In this document: positions 54,170 to 63,465 of the stretch, in pieces
How the letters are laid out: each line of letters opens with the position of its first letter
Numbering within the stretch: position 1 is the stretch's first letter
NCBI RefSeq assembly: GCF_004345855.1
Contig: NZ_SLXN01000014.1
Span: 28,075-92,074, forward strand
Reading direction: 5' to 3'
DNA from: Sphingomonas sp. BK235
GTDB taxonomy: Bacteria > Pseudomonadota > Alphaproteobacteria > Sphingomonadales > Sphingomonadaceae
Length of the DNA stretch: 64,000 nt
Notes under the pieces: generated by a model
Database searches by the model: none
Seen by the model: only the letters and a program-made list of their open reading frames with translations
Told to the model about the DNA's origin: nothing
Translations under genes and position numbers: made by a program

Positions 54170-54511
54170 GAGGTGCTGATAGCCTCTGCTTTCGCGCGCG
54201 GCAAGCGGCGGCCACTTTCAGCGCCAGCGCCACTGGCCAGAACGGTCATAGTACCGAGGCACCGTGGCAGGCCGGCAGACAAGCGATCGAGGCGCCCCTC
54301 CGTTTCCGACACATTCGCCCTTTTCGCCGCGGTGCTCCGCCTGCGCGCTGAAGCGGTAGAGGAGGATCCATCCTCCCTCGGCATCCCGCTGATTGTGGGT
54401 GGATCCTTGATGCCGCCGCCACCCCGCCGCGACGGAGCGTCGGATAGTCTCAGCCTTAACTAAGAGGAGAGCATGCAGACCCAAAAGCTGCCGTTCCGCG
54501 CTCCTAAATCG
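54170..54511. other. intergenic region (342 bp)
   Basis: Between the BLUF start and the AraC stop. No convincing gene is seen; it should contain the BLUF promoter. Confidence 0.4.
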
Positions 54512-55531
54512 CTAATCGAAAGCGGACGCTGGTTCATGATGACGCTGCGGGTCATCCGCAGGCTCGTTCTCGAACAGCTGTCGTCGCGCGTACATGGTCG
54601 GCGTTGCACCGACATGCCGCGAGAAGGCGACACTGAAGGTGCTGGCGGAGCTGTAGCCAACCTTCCGCGCGATCTCGGCGACGGCGAGCTTACCGTCTTC
54701 TAGCCATCGCTTCGCGAGCACCATCCGCCAGTGTAGGAGATATTCCATCGGCGCCATGCCGACGGTGCGCCGAAAGCGCTCGAAAAAGGCCGAACGCGAC
54801 ATCGCTGCGGTCTTGGCTAGCCGGGGCACCCCCCACGTGGCGCTCGGTTGTTCATGGATCGCACGGATCGCTCCCGCGACCTTCTCATCACTCAGCCCAC
54901 GCAGGATGCCCGAAGGGTGATGCGGACCGGAGGAGCGAAGCGCCTCGATGAACAACACTTCCATGAGCCGAGCGAGCACAACGTCACGCCCTGCTCGCCC
55001 GCCCCTCGATTCCTCAACCGCCATTTGTATCAGGGTGGTAAGGCGCGGCTCGCCGCGCGCGTGGATCAATGACGGGAGGAGCGAAACGAGCAACCCGGCA
55101 TCTGGTGACCCGAAGCCGCACGAGCCGACCAACATGCGAACGCTGGGCTCATCAAGCTGGTCGCCGAGGCGGAAGACGTTAGGCCGGATCTCCACTGGCA
55201 GGCTGTCGCGGGCCGTAGAGGGCATGTCGCTCACGCTGGACGAGGTAAAGTCATAGGCGGCGGGGATCAGCACGAAGTCGCCGCTCTCGATCAGGAGCGG
55301 CGCATGCCCTGAGATGTCGAGCCGCACGGCGCCTTCGAGCGCGGCGAAGAAAAAGGCGCGGCCGTCCGCCACCCTGCGGACCCGCCACGTCCCTGCCGCC
55401 TCGACGAGCTTGGCGAACGACAGGTCGGGCTGGAGCAGGCCGACGACCTGCGTGAGAGGATCAGTCAACTTCGGACGCTCGCCAAACAGATGCGGACGCA
55501 GAAACGTAGCAGATCCTTGCGTGAACGCCAT
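54512..55531 (-). CDS. AraC family transcriptional regulator (cupin_6 type)
   Basis: A 339-residue regulator: DPLTQVVGLLQPDLSFAKLVEAAGTWRVRR begins a cupin_6 sensor domain, and the C-terminal HTH pair is VPRLAKTAAMSRSAFFERFRRTVGMAPMEYLLHWRM with VAEIARKVGYSSASTFSVAFSRHVG. ATG at 55531 is chosen over 55621 by family fit. It is divergent from the SDR at 55562 (31 nt apart), its probable target. Confidence 0.9.
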   Translation of the reverse strand: MAFTQGSATFLRPHLFGERPKLTDPLTQVVGLLQPDLSFAKLVEAAGTWRVRRVADGRAFFFAALEGAVRLDISGHAPLLIESGDFVLIPAAYDFTSSSVSDMPSTARDSLPVEIRPNVFRLGDQLDEPSVRMLVGSCGFGSPDAGLLVSLLPSLIHARGEPRLTTLIQMAVEESRGGRAGRDVVLARLMEVLFIEALRSSGPHHPSGILRGLSDEKVAGAIRAIHEQPSATWGVPRLAKTAAMSRSAFFERFRRTVGMAPMEYLLHWRMVLAKRWLEDGKLAVAEIARKVGYSSASTFSVAFSRHVGATPTMYARRQLFENEPADDPQRHHEPASAFD

Positions 55532-55561
55532 CTGGTGCAGTGCATTACGACAGGAGCTTTC

Positions 55562-56308
55562 ATGCCGACCATATTGATCACCGGGTGCTCTTCGGGCTTC
55601 GGGCTGGAAGTCGCCCGCCACTTCGAGGCGCGCGACTGGGACGTGATCGCGACGATGCGGAATCCGCGGGAGGATGTGCTGCCCCCGTCAGGGCGCATTC
55701 GCGTGCTGCCGCTCGACGTGACGAATGCCGCCAGCATCGCGGGTGCGATCGCCGAGGCGGGTCCGATCGACGCTCTCGTCAACAATGCCGGCATCGGCTT
55801 CCTCAACGCGCTGGAAGGCACGCCGATCGAGGTTGCGCGTCAGATCTTCGAGACCAACACGCTCGGCACGATCGCGATGATGCAGGCAGTGCTGCCGCAG
55901 ATGCGAGAACGGCGCGACGGCGTGATCGTCAACGTGACCTCGTCGGTGACCTATCGTGCGCTGCCGCTATTGTCGGTCTACGCCGCGAGCAAGGCGGCGG
56001 TGAACGCCTTCTCCGACAGCGTCGCGCTGGAGCTCGAGCCGTTCAACGTTCGCGTTCGCGTCGTCCTGCCAGGCCGTGCGCCGACGACGCGCTTCGGTGA
56101 TAATGCCCGCGCCGCCATGACCGGCGGCTTCCCCGAACCGTATCTGCCACTGGTCGAACAGGTGATGGCTGGCTGGCAGCAGGACACGGGGCCGACCACC
56201 TCATCTGAGGACGTCGCCGACGCAATTTGGCGCGCGGTGACCGACAAGGGTGGACGCGCGCACTTGCCGGCAGGTGCCGACGCGGTCGCCTGGTCACAGG
56301 CGAGCTAG
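55562..56308 (+). CDS. SDR family oxidoreductase
   Basis: A 248-residue SDR: TGCSSGFG cofactor loop, NNAGIG, catalytic Ser in VTSSVTYR and YAASK for Tyr/Lys. ATG at 55562 is chosen because MPTILITGCSSG aligns with the family. It is divergent from the AraC regulator, a typical inducible reductase arrangement. Confidence 0.9.
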   Translation: MPTILITGCSSGFGLEVARHFEARDWDVIATMRNPREDVLPPSGRIRVLPLDVTNAASIAGAIAEAGPIDALVNNAGIGFLNALEGTPIEVARQIFETNTLGTIAMMQAVLPQMRERRDGVIVNVTSSVTYRALPLLSVYAASKAAVNAFSDSVALELEPFNVRVRVVLPGRAPTTRFGDNARAAMTGGFPEPYLPLVEQVMAGWQQDTGPTTSSEDVADAIWRAVTDKGGRAHLPAGADAVAWSQAS

Positions 56309-56408
56309 GGCAACCAGACGGGCCCGCAGCCTTGTGGGTCCGCTCACCAATGCATGCGCGACGCCCATCGCGCCTGACTTAGCCAACTTTGAGCGTGCTG
56401 GATAATTC

Positions 56409-57005
56409 CTACAGGTCCGATCGCCAGTCCGAGAACCCGCTGGAGATCGCCGCATTGATCGTATCTCTTGGCACGCCATCGCGTGCCATGATCGAAATAC
56501 CCAGGAGCAAGCCGTCAAGCAGCGCGGCGACACCGTCCGGCTCGACCCCCGGCTTAAGCTCGCCAATGGCGAGCGCCTCCCGGACACATTGGCCTATCAG
56601 CGCCCGGTTGCGCGCGCGCTCGTCAGCGGTCAGCGCGTTTAACCCCCCTGTGGCCGCCGTCATCGCGGACAGACCGACGAGGCAGCCGCTTGGATGCGAC
56701 GGATCGCACTGCATTGCCGCCGTTCGTCGCAGCGCGACCTCAAGCCGCTTTCGTGGTGGTAGTGCGGGGTTGGCGAGATCGTCGGACACGCGACCGTGCT
56801 CGACGAGGTAATAAGCGACAGCGTCCCGGTACAGCTGCTCCTTCGACTTGAACGCCGCGTAGAAGCTCGCTTTCGATAGGCCACCCATGGCCTTGAGCAG
56901 CTGCTCAAGCGAGACAGCGTCGAAACCATGCTCCCAGAACAGATGTGTCGCGGCGCGCAACGCCGCATCCCGGTCATATTCACGCGGACGGCCGGTGCGC
57001 GGCAT
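56409..57005 (-). CDS. TetR family repressor
   Basis: A 198-residue regulator: RDAALRAATHLFWEHGFDAVSLEQLLKAMGGLSKASFYAAFKSKEQLYRDAV HTH, and an AcrR/YcdC-type C-terminal domain with GCLVGLSAMTAA. Divergent from an MFS transporter at 57108. The perfect palindrome GACCGTACGGTC (57080-57091) between them is the likely operator. Confidence 0.92.
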   Translation of the reverse strand: MPRTGRPREYDRDAALRAATHLFWEHGFDAVSLEQLLKAMGGLSKASFYAAFKSKEQLYRDAVAYYLVEHGRVSDDLANPALPPRKRLEVALRRTAAMQCDPSHPSGCLVGLSAMTAATGGLNALTADERARNRALIGQCVREALAIGELKPGVEPDGVAALLDGLLLGISIMARDGVPRDTINAAISSGFSDWRSDL

Positions 57006-57079
57006 AGCCTGATCTCCTCCATTTTAGAATAGATGGTCTATAAGTCGTTGACAATGGCACGCCATCAGCCGCAATTACA

Positions 57080-57091
57080 GACCGTACGGTC
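57080..57091. promoter_or_regulatory. TetR-type operator palindrome
   Basis: GACCGTACGGTC is a perfect 12-bp palindrome 16 nt before the MFS start. A TTGACA at 57048-57053 could be the -35, so the palindrome would cover the start of transcription. A related half-site GGTC occurs at 57036-57039. Confidence 0.55.
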
Positions 57092-57107
57092 CATATGTGA
57101 GGGTTCG

Positions 57108-58325
57108 ATGTCCCATTCCCTTCCCGATGGCGACGGCCGCGTCGCCCGGCTTCCACTACCTGCCCTGCTCGCGTTGGCGCTGACAGGCTTCCTCTGTATC
57201 GCCACGGAGACGCTGCCCGCCGGACTGCTCCCTCAGATGACGAGCGACCTTGACCTGTCACCTGCGCTCGCCGGTCAGACGGTCACGGCCTACGCTTTCG
57301 GTTCACTCATGACCGCCATCCCGCTGACACTCGCGACCGCGACCTGGCCGCGACGGCGAGCGCTGCTCCTTACCGTCGCCGGCTTCCTGCTTTTTAACTC
57401 CGTGACGGCGCTGTCATCGGACGTCGCCATCATCCTCGTCGCTCGCTTTCTGGCAGGATGCGCGGCAGGCCTCGCGTGGAGTCTCATCGCGGCCTATGCC
57501 AGGCGCATGGTCGTGTCGTCCTTGCAGGGCAAGGCCGTCGCCGTGGCAATGATCGGCACTCCGATCGCCTTGTCGATCGGGGTGCCGCTCGGGACGTGGC
57601 TCGGGTCGAGCTTTGGCTGGCGACATGCCTTCACGATCATGTCCGCGATTGCGGCAGTCCTCGCGATATGGATCCTCTGTGTGGTGCCGAGCTTCCCGGG
57701 GCAGCCCCGCGGTCAACGGCCCGCGCTGCTCCGAACTCTACTTCATCCCGGCGTGCGGCCAATCCTGCTCGTCGTGCTCGCCTGGATGCTGGGCCACAAC
57801 ATCATCTACACCTACATCGCTCCCCTCGTCGCACAGGCCGGGCTGGGAGAGCGGGTCGATTTTGTGCTGCTGGTATTCGGGGTGGCGTCGCTCGGCGGCA
57901 TCTGGCTGAGCAGCAGGCTCGTCGACCGCGCGCTGCGTCATACCGTAATTGTTAGCCTGGCGGTGTTTACGCTGGTCGCGCTCGGTTTCGCGCTTGCGGC
58001 CAAGTCGCCAGCATGGGTCATTACCGGCGTCGCGATCTGGGGCTTGAGCTTCGGCGGAGCCGCGACGCTGCTGCAAACCGCGCTCGCCGATGCCGCAGGA
58101 GCGGGAGCAGAGATCGCGCTGTCGATGAACGTGGTGGCCTGGAACCTGGCCATCGCTGGTGGCAGTGTCACCGGTGGCCTCCTGCTCGAGTGGGCGGGCG
58201 TCTCATCCTTTCCGTACGCGGTCGCCGTACTTGTTCTGCTCGCTCTCAGTATCGCGTTGCGATCGGTCGAGCACGGCTTTCCTGTCGGACCGCGCCCAAG
58301 CGCCGGCCGGGTGGCGGCGCACTGA
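57108..58325 (+). CDS. MFS transporter, DHA1 (AraJ-like) efflux family
   Basis: A 405-residue 12-helix permease: LALALTGFLCIATETLPAGLLPQMTSDLDLSPALAGQTVTAYAFG, a motif-A-like loop (TWPRRRALLL), and WMLGHNIIYTYIAPLV at helix 7. ATG at 57108 is chosen over 57033 because the latter would begin inside the operator. Probable drug/sugar efflux pump repressed by the TetR protein. Confidence 0.9.
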   Translation: MSHSLPDGDGRVARLPLPALLALALTGFLCIATETLPAGLLPQMTSDLDLSPALAGQTVTAYAFGSLMTAIPLTLATATWPRRRALLLTVAGFLLFNSVTALSSDVAIILVARFLAGCAAGLAWSLIAAYARRMVVSSLQGKAVAVAMIGTPIALSIGVPLGTWLGSSFGWRHAFTIMSAIAAVLAIWILCVVPSFPGQPRGQRPALLRTLLHPGVRPILLVVLAWMLGHNIIYTYIAPLVAQAGLGERVDFVLLVFGVASLGGIWLSSRLVDRALRHTVIVSLAVFTLVALGFALAAKSPAWVITGVAIWGLSFGGAATLLQTALADAAGAGAEIALSMNVVAWNLAIAGGSVTGGLLLEWAGVSSFPYAVAVLVLLALSIALRSVEHGFPVGPRPSAGRVAAH

Positions 58326-58444
58326 TTGCCGACCGGTTCTTGAGGGCCACCTCGTAATCTAAGCCAGTAGACCGAGGTCGAGCCCTTCAGCGACGGGCTG
58401 CAGCGCTCTGGCGCCATTCCGTGGTTCTGCTTCGATGCCGAGCG

Positions 58445-58508
58445 GAGGACCCACTAGCGGTCACTCAGAAGCCACTGCTCGCTTCCCAACTCCGGTCGCT
58501 CATTCATC
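58445..58508 (+). repeat. dispersed intergenic repeat, copy at 58.45 kb
   Basis: GGAGGACCCACTAGCGGTCA, then CTCGCTTCCCAACTCCGGTC and GCTCATTCATCTCG. It lies in a 300-bp region between convergent genes with nothing else apparent. Confidence 0.6.
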
Positions 58509-58625
58509 TCGCTGCTCGAGCCCTCCGAGCGTTCCGCGCAGCTTTTCCGAGCGGCTTCATAGGCAGGCAAGCGGACGTTTCAGCCTGCTAGACGGGCAGA
58601 TTTGATCTCATTGCAGTACTAAGAG

Positions 58626-59861
58626 TTAGCGGGCAGGCGGACTTTTCGGAAGTCCGGGTCCTGAGGAGCCGGTGTCCCGCCCCAGCGCTTCGATGTCACC
58701 GGCGAGCTTGTCGAGTGAGGTTTCACCGCGCAGGCGCTCGGGTCGCTGCGGGATAGCGGAGCCCGGATAGATGACGACTACCGTGGCTCCATGCGCAGCA
58801 AGGTTCTTTCGGATCGGATTAGCTATGGCGATCGGGGCCGCGAGGTAAACTCGCACGTCCTTCAGCGCCGACGGCGACAGCGTAGCAGCGAAGTCGCGAA
58901 CCGCAGCGGGTAGTACGTCGGGCGCTTGGACGGACGCGAGCATAACGACGTGAGGCCCTTCGCCCTCGAAGGCTCGCGCCAGCGTGGCAGTGGGACTTTC
59001 TTCCGAGGCTCCTAGAACAGCGACTTCAGGGTAAGTCTCTTTCCAGTCGGGATCGACGCGGAAGAACGCCTCCGTCAGGTAGTCGTACCAGTCAGCGGAT
59101 TCGGAAGTGGCGGGGCTTTTAAGGGGCGCGGCGAAAGCGGCGGCTCGGCGTGCCTCCGCCTGATCGCGCCTGTCGGCGACCTTACGCGCGATGGCGACGG
59201 CATCGTTCCAAGCTCTCTCCTCAGGATGCGTCACCGCGCCCGTCTCCAGATCTATCGCGACGTCCACGGTCGAGAGCTCGTCGGTGGGGAGGCGATCATC
59301 ATCCGGTACGACAACGGCGACGAGGGCACGTCGGCCGTCTGCCGTTAGTCGGTGCGTGCCGCTCCAATGTAGCGAGCTAACCGACCGCGGCAGTGCCTTC
59401 ACGTAAAAATCGGGCAGAAGTTGATTGAGAGCCAGCTTGCGCACGAGCTGCCCGTCAGGGCCGTATATGGCGATAGTATCATCGCCGAGCCCCATGGAAT
59501 GCCAGTTGTCGAAGGTGACGACATGCCGCGCGTCGTTCGACACGAGCGCCCGCACCGGTGAAACGTCGTTGACCAAGGGAGCGGCCCAAACGCGCGTCCA
59601 CTTACCTGATACACGCCGCTCAACGACTGCACGGGCCGTCTTGGCCTGCTCTCCTCGCGCCTGACCGGCTGGCTCCCGCCCCTGCGTTTTGTCCCGGAAG
59701 TAGGCAAGGGGACTCTCGATATCGCGCGGGATGACGACCAGCCTGGTGGACTGGTCAGATGACGTATAGGTCTGAACTGTGGCGGGCAGCCAGCTGTCGG
59801 CATGTGCCGGGCCGCATGCAGCAGCTGCAGCCAGGCCGGTCAAGAGGACACGTATCTTCAT
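58626..59861 (-). CDS. exported protein of unknown function (411 residues)
   Basis: Signal peptide MKIRVLLTGLAAAAACGPAHA. The mature part has a beta-propeller-like first half (RALVSNDARHVVTFDNWHSMGLGDDTIAIYGPDGQLVRKLAL, TADGRRALVAVVV) and a C-terminal alpha/beta half (DVRVYLAAPIAIANPIRKNLAAHGATVVVIYPG). No family is recognised. ATG 59861 is chosen for the signal peptide. Confidence 0.65.
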   Translation of the reverse strand: MKIRVLLTGLAAAAACGPAHADSWLPATVQTYTSSDQSTRLVVIPRDIESPLAYFRDKTQGREPAGQARGEQAKTARAVVERRVSGKWTRVWAAPLVNDVSPVRALVSNDARHVVTFDNWHSMGLGDDTIAIYGPDGQLVRKLALNQLLPDFYVKALPRSVSSLHWSGTHRLTADGRRALVAVVVPDDDRLPTDELSTVDVAIDLETGAVTHPEERAWNDAVAIARKVADRRDQAEARRAAAFAAPLKSPATSESADWYDYLTEAFFRVDPDWKETYPEVAVLGASEESPTATLARAFEGEGPHVVMLASVQAPDVLPAAVRDFAATLSPSALKDVRVYLAAPIAIANPIRKNLAAHGATVVVIYPGSAIPQRPERLRGETSLDKLAGDIEALGRDTGSSGPGLPKSPPAR

Positions 59862-59985
59862 GCAAGTTGTCCTTACCGCCGGGCGGAAGCAGGTGTGAGG
59901 AGCAAGGTAGCATTGAGGGGACGCGCGCTTCAACGCACGCTGTTTAGATCCTTTGTCGCGCTTGCGGCCCCCTGCCCTCTCGTGA

Positions 59986-60048
59986 CGAGACCCAAGACTG
60001 GTCACTCAGGCGCCCCTGCCCGCTCCCCAACTCCGGTCGCTCGTTCAC
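59986..60048 (+). repeat. dispersed intergenic repeat, copy at 60.0 kb
   Basis: GAGACCCAAGACTGGTCACT, then CTGCCCGCTCCCCAACTCCG and GTCGCTCGTTCACCTCGCCG. The similarity to the 58.45-kb copy continues for about 60 nt beyond the core (GCTCGAGCC, then GCGTTCCGCGCAGC). Confidence 0.6.
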
Positions 60049-60126
60049 CTCGCCGCTCGAGCCTTTCGGGCGTTCCGCGCAGCTGTCCGGCTAGCCTGAT
60101 TTGGCAGGAAAGCGGACTTTCGCCCT

Positions 60127-60483
60127 TCACGAGAGATCGGGAAGCAGGCCCGAGAAGCAGGCGAGGACGGCAACCAGGTGCATTGCCGCGGCAAAGAAGA
60201 CGACTCGATCGGTCTTCACAGCCACGGCCCGCCCGACCAGTGCACCGTACAGCGGAAATTGGAGCAACCCCGCGGCCATGGCGAGCGGCCCTATCTCTCC
60301 CTCGAGCCGCGTGAGCAGCATAGAAAATGGGAACAGCATTCGTGCCGCGACGTACGAGCCGTGCCCCGCGCTAGCAGACAAAATGGCTGCTAGGATTGCG
60401 GGAGCGGCGATGACGGCGCCTATGCCAGCCCCCATCAATGTACCGAGCCTGGTACGTCCGGCTATCGAGTTGGACTGATGCAT
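60127..60483 (-). CDS. small hypothetical membrane protein (118 residues)
   Basis: Four hydrophobic segments (MGAGIGAVIAAPAILAAIL, MLFPFSMLL, GLLQFPLYGALVGRAVAV, VVFFAAAMHLVAVLACFSGLLP). ATG 60483 is chosen because upstream codons are Arg-rich. Not recognised. Confidence 0.55.
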   Translation of the reverse strand: MHQSNSIAGRTRLGTLMGAGIGAVIAAPAILAAILSASAGHGSYVAARMLFPFSMLLTRLEGEIGPLAMAAGLLQFPLYGALVGRAVAVKTDRVVFFAAAMHLVAVLACFSGLLPDLS

Positions 60484-60712
60484 AGGCGCAAATTGCTCCT
60501 CCGCGTCGCCGTCCGCAACTGGGATGGGCGTTAGCAGCCGTCGCAAGCGGGTATCTGCGGGTATAGGGGTCGCGCTCGGCGGCGTTTGCAGGGGGCACGA
60601 ACGGTATCGCGGCGGAGGGCATCTCCGCCGCGATACCCGAGACCCGAGAGCCTGGCTTGATGCGCGTCGACGAAGGCGCGTTGCATTGATCATGAAGGTC
60701 TGAGAGCATACT

Positions 60713-61327
60713 GTGATGCGTCACGTCAGGCCTTTGATCAAACGAGCTTTAATGTTCGCCACCCTCTTGCTACTTGGCCTTACGGTGGCCCCAATTGCCA
60801 GCATAGTTCTGGTTGCCGGATTACAGACGTGGTGGTTGCGCGGTCACGAGAATGACCGGACATCAAGCGCCTTGATCGAGGTAATGGAATCGCACCAGCC
60901 GGGCCAAGGCTTGATCCTTTCTAACTATCAAGCCGCGCGACGACGAAAGTGCGACATCGCATCAGAGAAATTGCCGGACTGGATTGAGAACAATAAAACC
61001 TTTTGGTCAGGGTGGGGGCCTCAGGACGCATATATGAAGCTAGATGCGTTGCTTTCGGTCCGGAATGAAAAGGTAAATGGCCGCGATGCGGTTCGGCTCC
61101 GGTATATACAGAATAAAACCTCAAACTTCGAGCGCAGGTTCTTGGTTGGTTGTATCAGCTCGACTTTCGCCGCGCATGTGTGTGAAACCCGGATTAAATC
61201 GCTAATTGAAGCTGCCAATAATTCGGCTCGACTACCGGATCAAAAGCTTCGTTTCTCTGAATTCGAGGCATGGCAGGAGAAGGTCCTATGTGCGTTTGCA
61301 AAGGGCCTCTCAGCATCGAGGCCCTAA
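60713..61327 (+). CDS. hypothetical membrane-anchored protein (204 residues)
   Basis: An N-terminal transmembrane segment (MFATLLLLGLTVAPIASIVLVAGL) followed by a soluble domain with four Cys residues (RRKCDIASEK, FLVGCISSTFAAHVCETRI, KVLCAFAKG), possibly periplasmic with disulphides. It is slightly lower in GC than its surroundings. No family recognised. Confidence 0.6.
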   Translation: MMRHVRPLIKRALMFATLLLLGLTVAPIASIVLVAGLQTWWLRGHENDRTSSALIEVMESHQPGQGLILSNYQAARRRKCDIASEKLPDWIENNKTFWSGWGPQDAYMKLDALLSVRNEKVNGRDAVRLRYIQNKTSNFERRFLVGCISSTFAAHVCETRIKSLIEAANNSARLPDQKLRFSEFEAWQEKVLCAFAKGLSASRP

Positions 61328-61631
61328 GTTTTGCAACAGCACCGGGCGCTACCGGCCGCCGGGCTATCGTGTCGAGGACCCAAAAGCAGTCATCCGTAGC
61401 CGCCTACCGGTCTCCCGACTTCGGTCGCTCGTTCATATTGACGGTCGAAAGTTTGAGCGTTTCGAAGAGCCGTTCTGTTGGGCTGGTTGGCAGGCAGCGG
61501 AACGCGAGCCCGCGGGGACTCTGACGGCAAGCTCGACACAAAATGGCTGTTCCCCTGCAAACATCCTTGGTGCTCTCGAAACGCGAGCTCCGTGCAGCCG
61601 ATGTTCTAGGCCGACGCAGGCGCTCGCAGGC
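61328..61631. other. intergenic region with dispersed repeat
   Basis: Contains a repeat copy at 61373-61438 (GTCGAGGACCCAAAAGCAGT, then CTCCCGACTTCGGTCGCTCG). No gene is seen. Confidence 0.5.
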
Positions 61632-61985
61632 CTACCCCTCGCCTTCCTGGCTACTAGATAGGACCGATTCTAGCGCATCGAGCCGCCTGTCCCAGACTGA
61701 TCGCCGCGCGCCCAACCACTGCTCCACAATCTTTAAACCATCATGGCGGAGCTGGCAGGATCGAACACGGCCCAGCTTGCTACTGGTCACAAGCCCCGCC
61801 TCCTCGAGAACCCGGATGTGTTGGCCGACAGCTGTGAGCGTGATCCCGGCCAGATCAGCCAACGCCGAGACGGCATACGGGCGATCGCCCAGCCGTTCGA
61901 TCATGCGACGTCGTGTCGGATCACCCAATGCATGGAGCAGCAGGTCAATTGGTTCGGCGTCGATCTTTCGGCGCGGACGTGCCAC
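61632..61985 (-). CDS. ArsR-family (HTH_5) transcriptional regulator
   Basis: About 117 residues from GTG 61985: IDLLLHALGDPTRRRMIERLGDRPYAVSALADLAGITLTAVGQHIRVLEEAGLVTSSKLGRVRSCQL is the winged HTH. The longer frame to 62144 runs through the SRPBCC gene and lacks similarity. It follows the SRPBCC gene at 1 nt, the usual ArsR/SRPBCC pair but in reversed order. Confidence 0.88.
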   Translation of the reverse strand: MARPRRKIDAEPIDLLLHALGDPTRRRMIERLGDRPYAVSALADLAGITLTAVGQHIRVLEEAGLVTSSKLGRVRSCQLRHDGLKIVEQWLGARRSVWDRRLDALESVLSSSQEGEG

Positions 61986-61986
61986 G

Positions 61987-62460
61987 TCAGTCCGCCAGGG
62001 AGCGGCCGAGCCGATCCAGCAGGTCGCTCCAGCCCTGCTCACGCATAACCGGCCCGTCGGACCCCTCGAAAAACACACCCTGGAAGGTGCACTTGAGGAC
62101 TGTGCCACCGTCCGCCTCCGCGATCTCGATTGTCTCCAAGGCAACCGAGATCGGCCTGCCTGCGATCGCCATGCGAGACGCTATGATGATACGGTGTCCA
62201 TCCACAATGTCCTGGAACACGCCGTCGTTAGTCAGCTCGACGCCAGGAAAGGGCGTGTCCGGTCCGAACTGATAGGTGAGCCGCTCGACACCACCGACCC
62301 TGAAGTCACTCTCGAAACCCTTGATCTCGTGCGTGTGACTCTCCGCATACCAGCTCTTCTTGATCGCGGGATCGGCGCACGCGGCGAACACCTTGTCGGG
62401 CGCTACCGGGTAGCGCCGCTCGATCGTGAAGTTGCCATGCACGGCGGCAGGGTTGGTCAT
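61987..62460 (-). CDS. SRPBCC (AHSA1-like) family protein
   Basis: A 157-residue START/AHA1-like domain: FTIERRYPVAPDKVFAACADPAIKKSWYAE, GGVERLTYQFGPDTPF, and TVLKCTFQGVFFEG. These proteins bind hydrophobic ligands in a central cavity. It is directly coupled to the ArsR regulator. Confidence 0.9.
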   Translation of the reverse strand: MTNPAAVHGNFTIERRYPVAPDKVFAACADPAIKKSWYAESHTHEIKGFESDFRVGGVERLTYQFGPDTPFPGVELTNDGVFQDIVDGHRIIIASRMAIAGRPISVALETIEIAEADGGTVLKCTFQGVFFEGSDGPVMREQGWSDLLDRLGRSLAD

Positions 62461-62669
62461 GTCCAGCTCCTCACTGCGGTGATGGCTTCACTATGCCCAT
62501 CGTTCTGGGATTGGTCAAGTTTTAAGCTCAGTATTCGCGTGAGATTTCCGGTCAGCAGGATAGGTCATGCTTGGGTGCCTGCGCCCCCTCCGCTCGTGGC
62601 GGGGGACCATCAGCAAAGAGGCGGCGATGCGCCCCTTCGCAGCGGGTCGGTTCTGGTTAGCTTCGGGTC

Positions 62670-63245
62670 ATGTCGCTCCCTCAAGCTGAAGCCTTCCCGT
62701 TCGAGACCCCTGAGGATCTTGCCGGCTGGCTTGCCGAGCACCACGCCACCAGCCGAGAGCTATGGGTGCGCATCTACAAGGACGGCTCTGGACAGCGGTC
62801 TGTCACGTGGACCGATTGCGTCGTGGAGGCGATCCGCTTCGGCTGGATCGACGGCCTAAAGAGGTCGGCGGACGAGCGCTCGTACCTCCAGCGCCTCACG
62901 CCACGCCGGCCGGGATCCAATTGGTCCGCCAAGAACCGCGATCATGCCGAGCGGCTGATAGCCGAGGGTCGCATCACACCGGCCGGTCTTGTCCTTATCG
63001 AGGCCGCGCGTGCCGAGGGACGTTGGGACATCGCCTATGAGGGCTCGGCCACGATGGTCATTCCGCAGGATCTTCTGGATGCACTAGCGGCCCGGCCGGA
63101 GGCGAAAGCATTCTTCCAGACGCTGGATCGTAAGAACCTGTACCCAATCTACTATCGCCTTCAGACGGCCAAGCGGCCGGAAACTCGTCCTCGCAGGGTG
63201 CAGCATCTACTCGAGCAACTCGCGCGCGGTGAGCGCTTCCATTGA
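62670..63245 (+). CDS. YdeI/OmpD-associated family protein
   Basis: A 191-residue protein with the family pattern FETPEDLAGWLAEHHATSRELWVRIYKDGSG, CVVEAIRFGWIDGLKRSADERSYLQRLTPRRPGSNWSAKNRDHAERLIAEGRI, and the C-terminal REL segment (YPIYYRLQTAKRPETRPRRVQHLLEQLARG). It has a DUF1801/YdeI-type architecture; the molecular role is unclear. Confidence 0.88.
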   Translation: MSLPQAEAFPFETPEDLAGWLAEHHATSRELWVRIYKDGSGQRSVTWTDCVVEAIRFGWIDGLKRSADERSYLQRLTPRRPGSNWSAKNRDHAERLIAEGRITPAGLVLIEAARAEGRWDIAYEGSATMVIPQDLLDALAARPEAKAFFQTLDRKNLYPIYYRLQTAKRPETRPRRVQHLLEQLARGERFH

Positions 63246-63465
63246 ACTCACCCATGAGCGTCACTCAGCGGCTCCTACCCGCCCGTCAGCGTCAGCGCCT
63301 GGGTCCATCCCGAAGTGAGTACAGCAGAGCTAGGCAGCTGATTTTTCAGGCGTTCGGAACGACGATCGTGTGATCTGGTTGCATAACCGAGGTCGCTGAC
63401 ACGCGTGGTACCTCGTCGTGGTCGCCTGACCGAGGTCGCACGCGTGCAGTGATGGGTCATGCGGC

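Noticed and set aside
53798..54463. Plus-strand open frame over the BLUF gene
   Set aside because: The minus strand carries a clear BLUF domain; the plus frame has no similarity to any family.
61543..62859. Plus-strand 438-codon open frame across ArsR and SRPBCC genes
   Set aside because: It is antisense to two recognisable genes and runs into the YdeI-like gene; no domain features.
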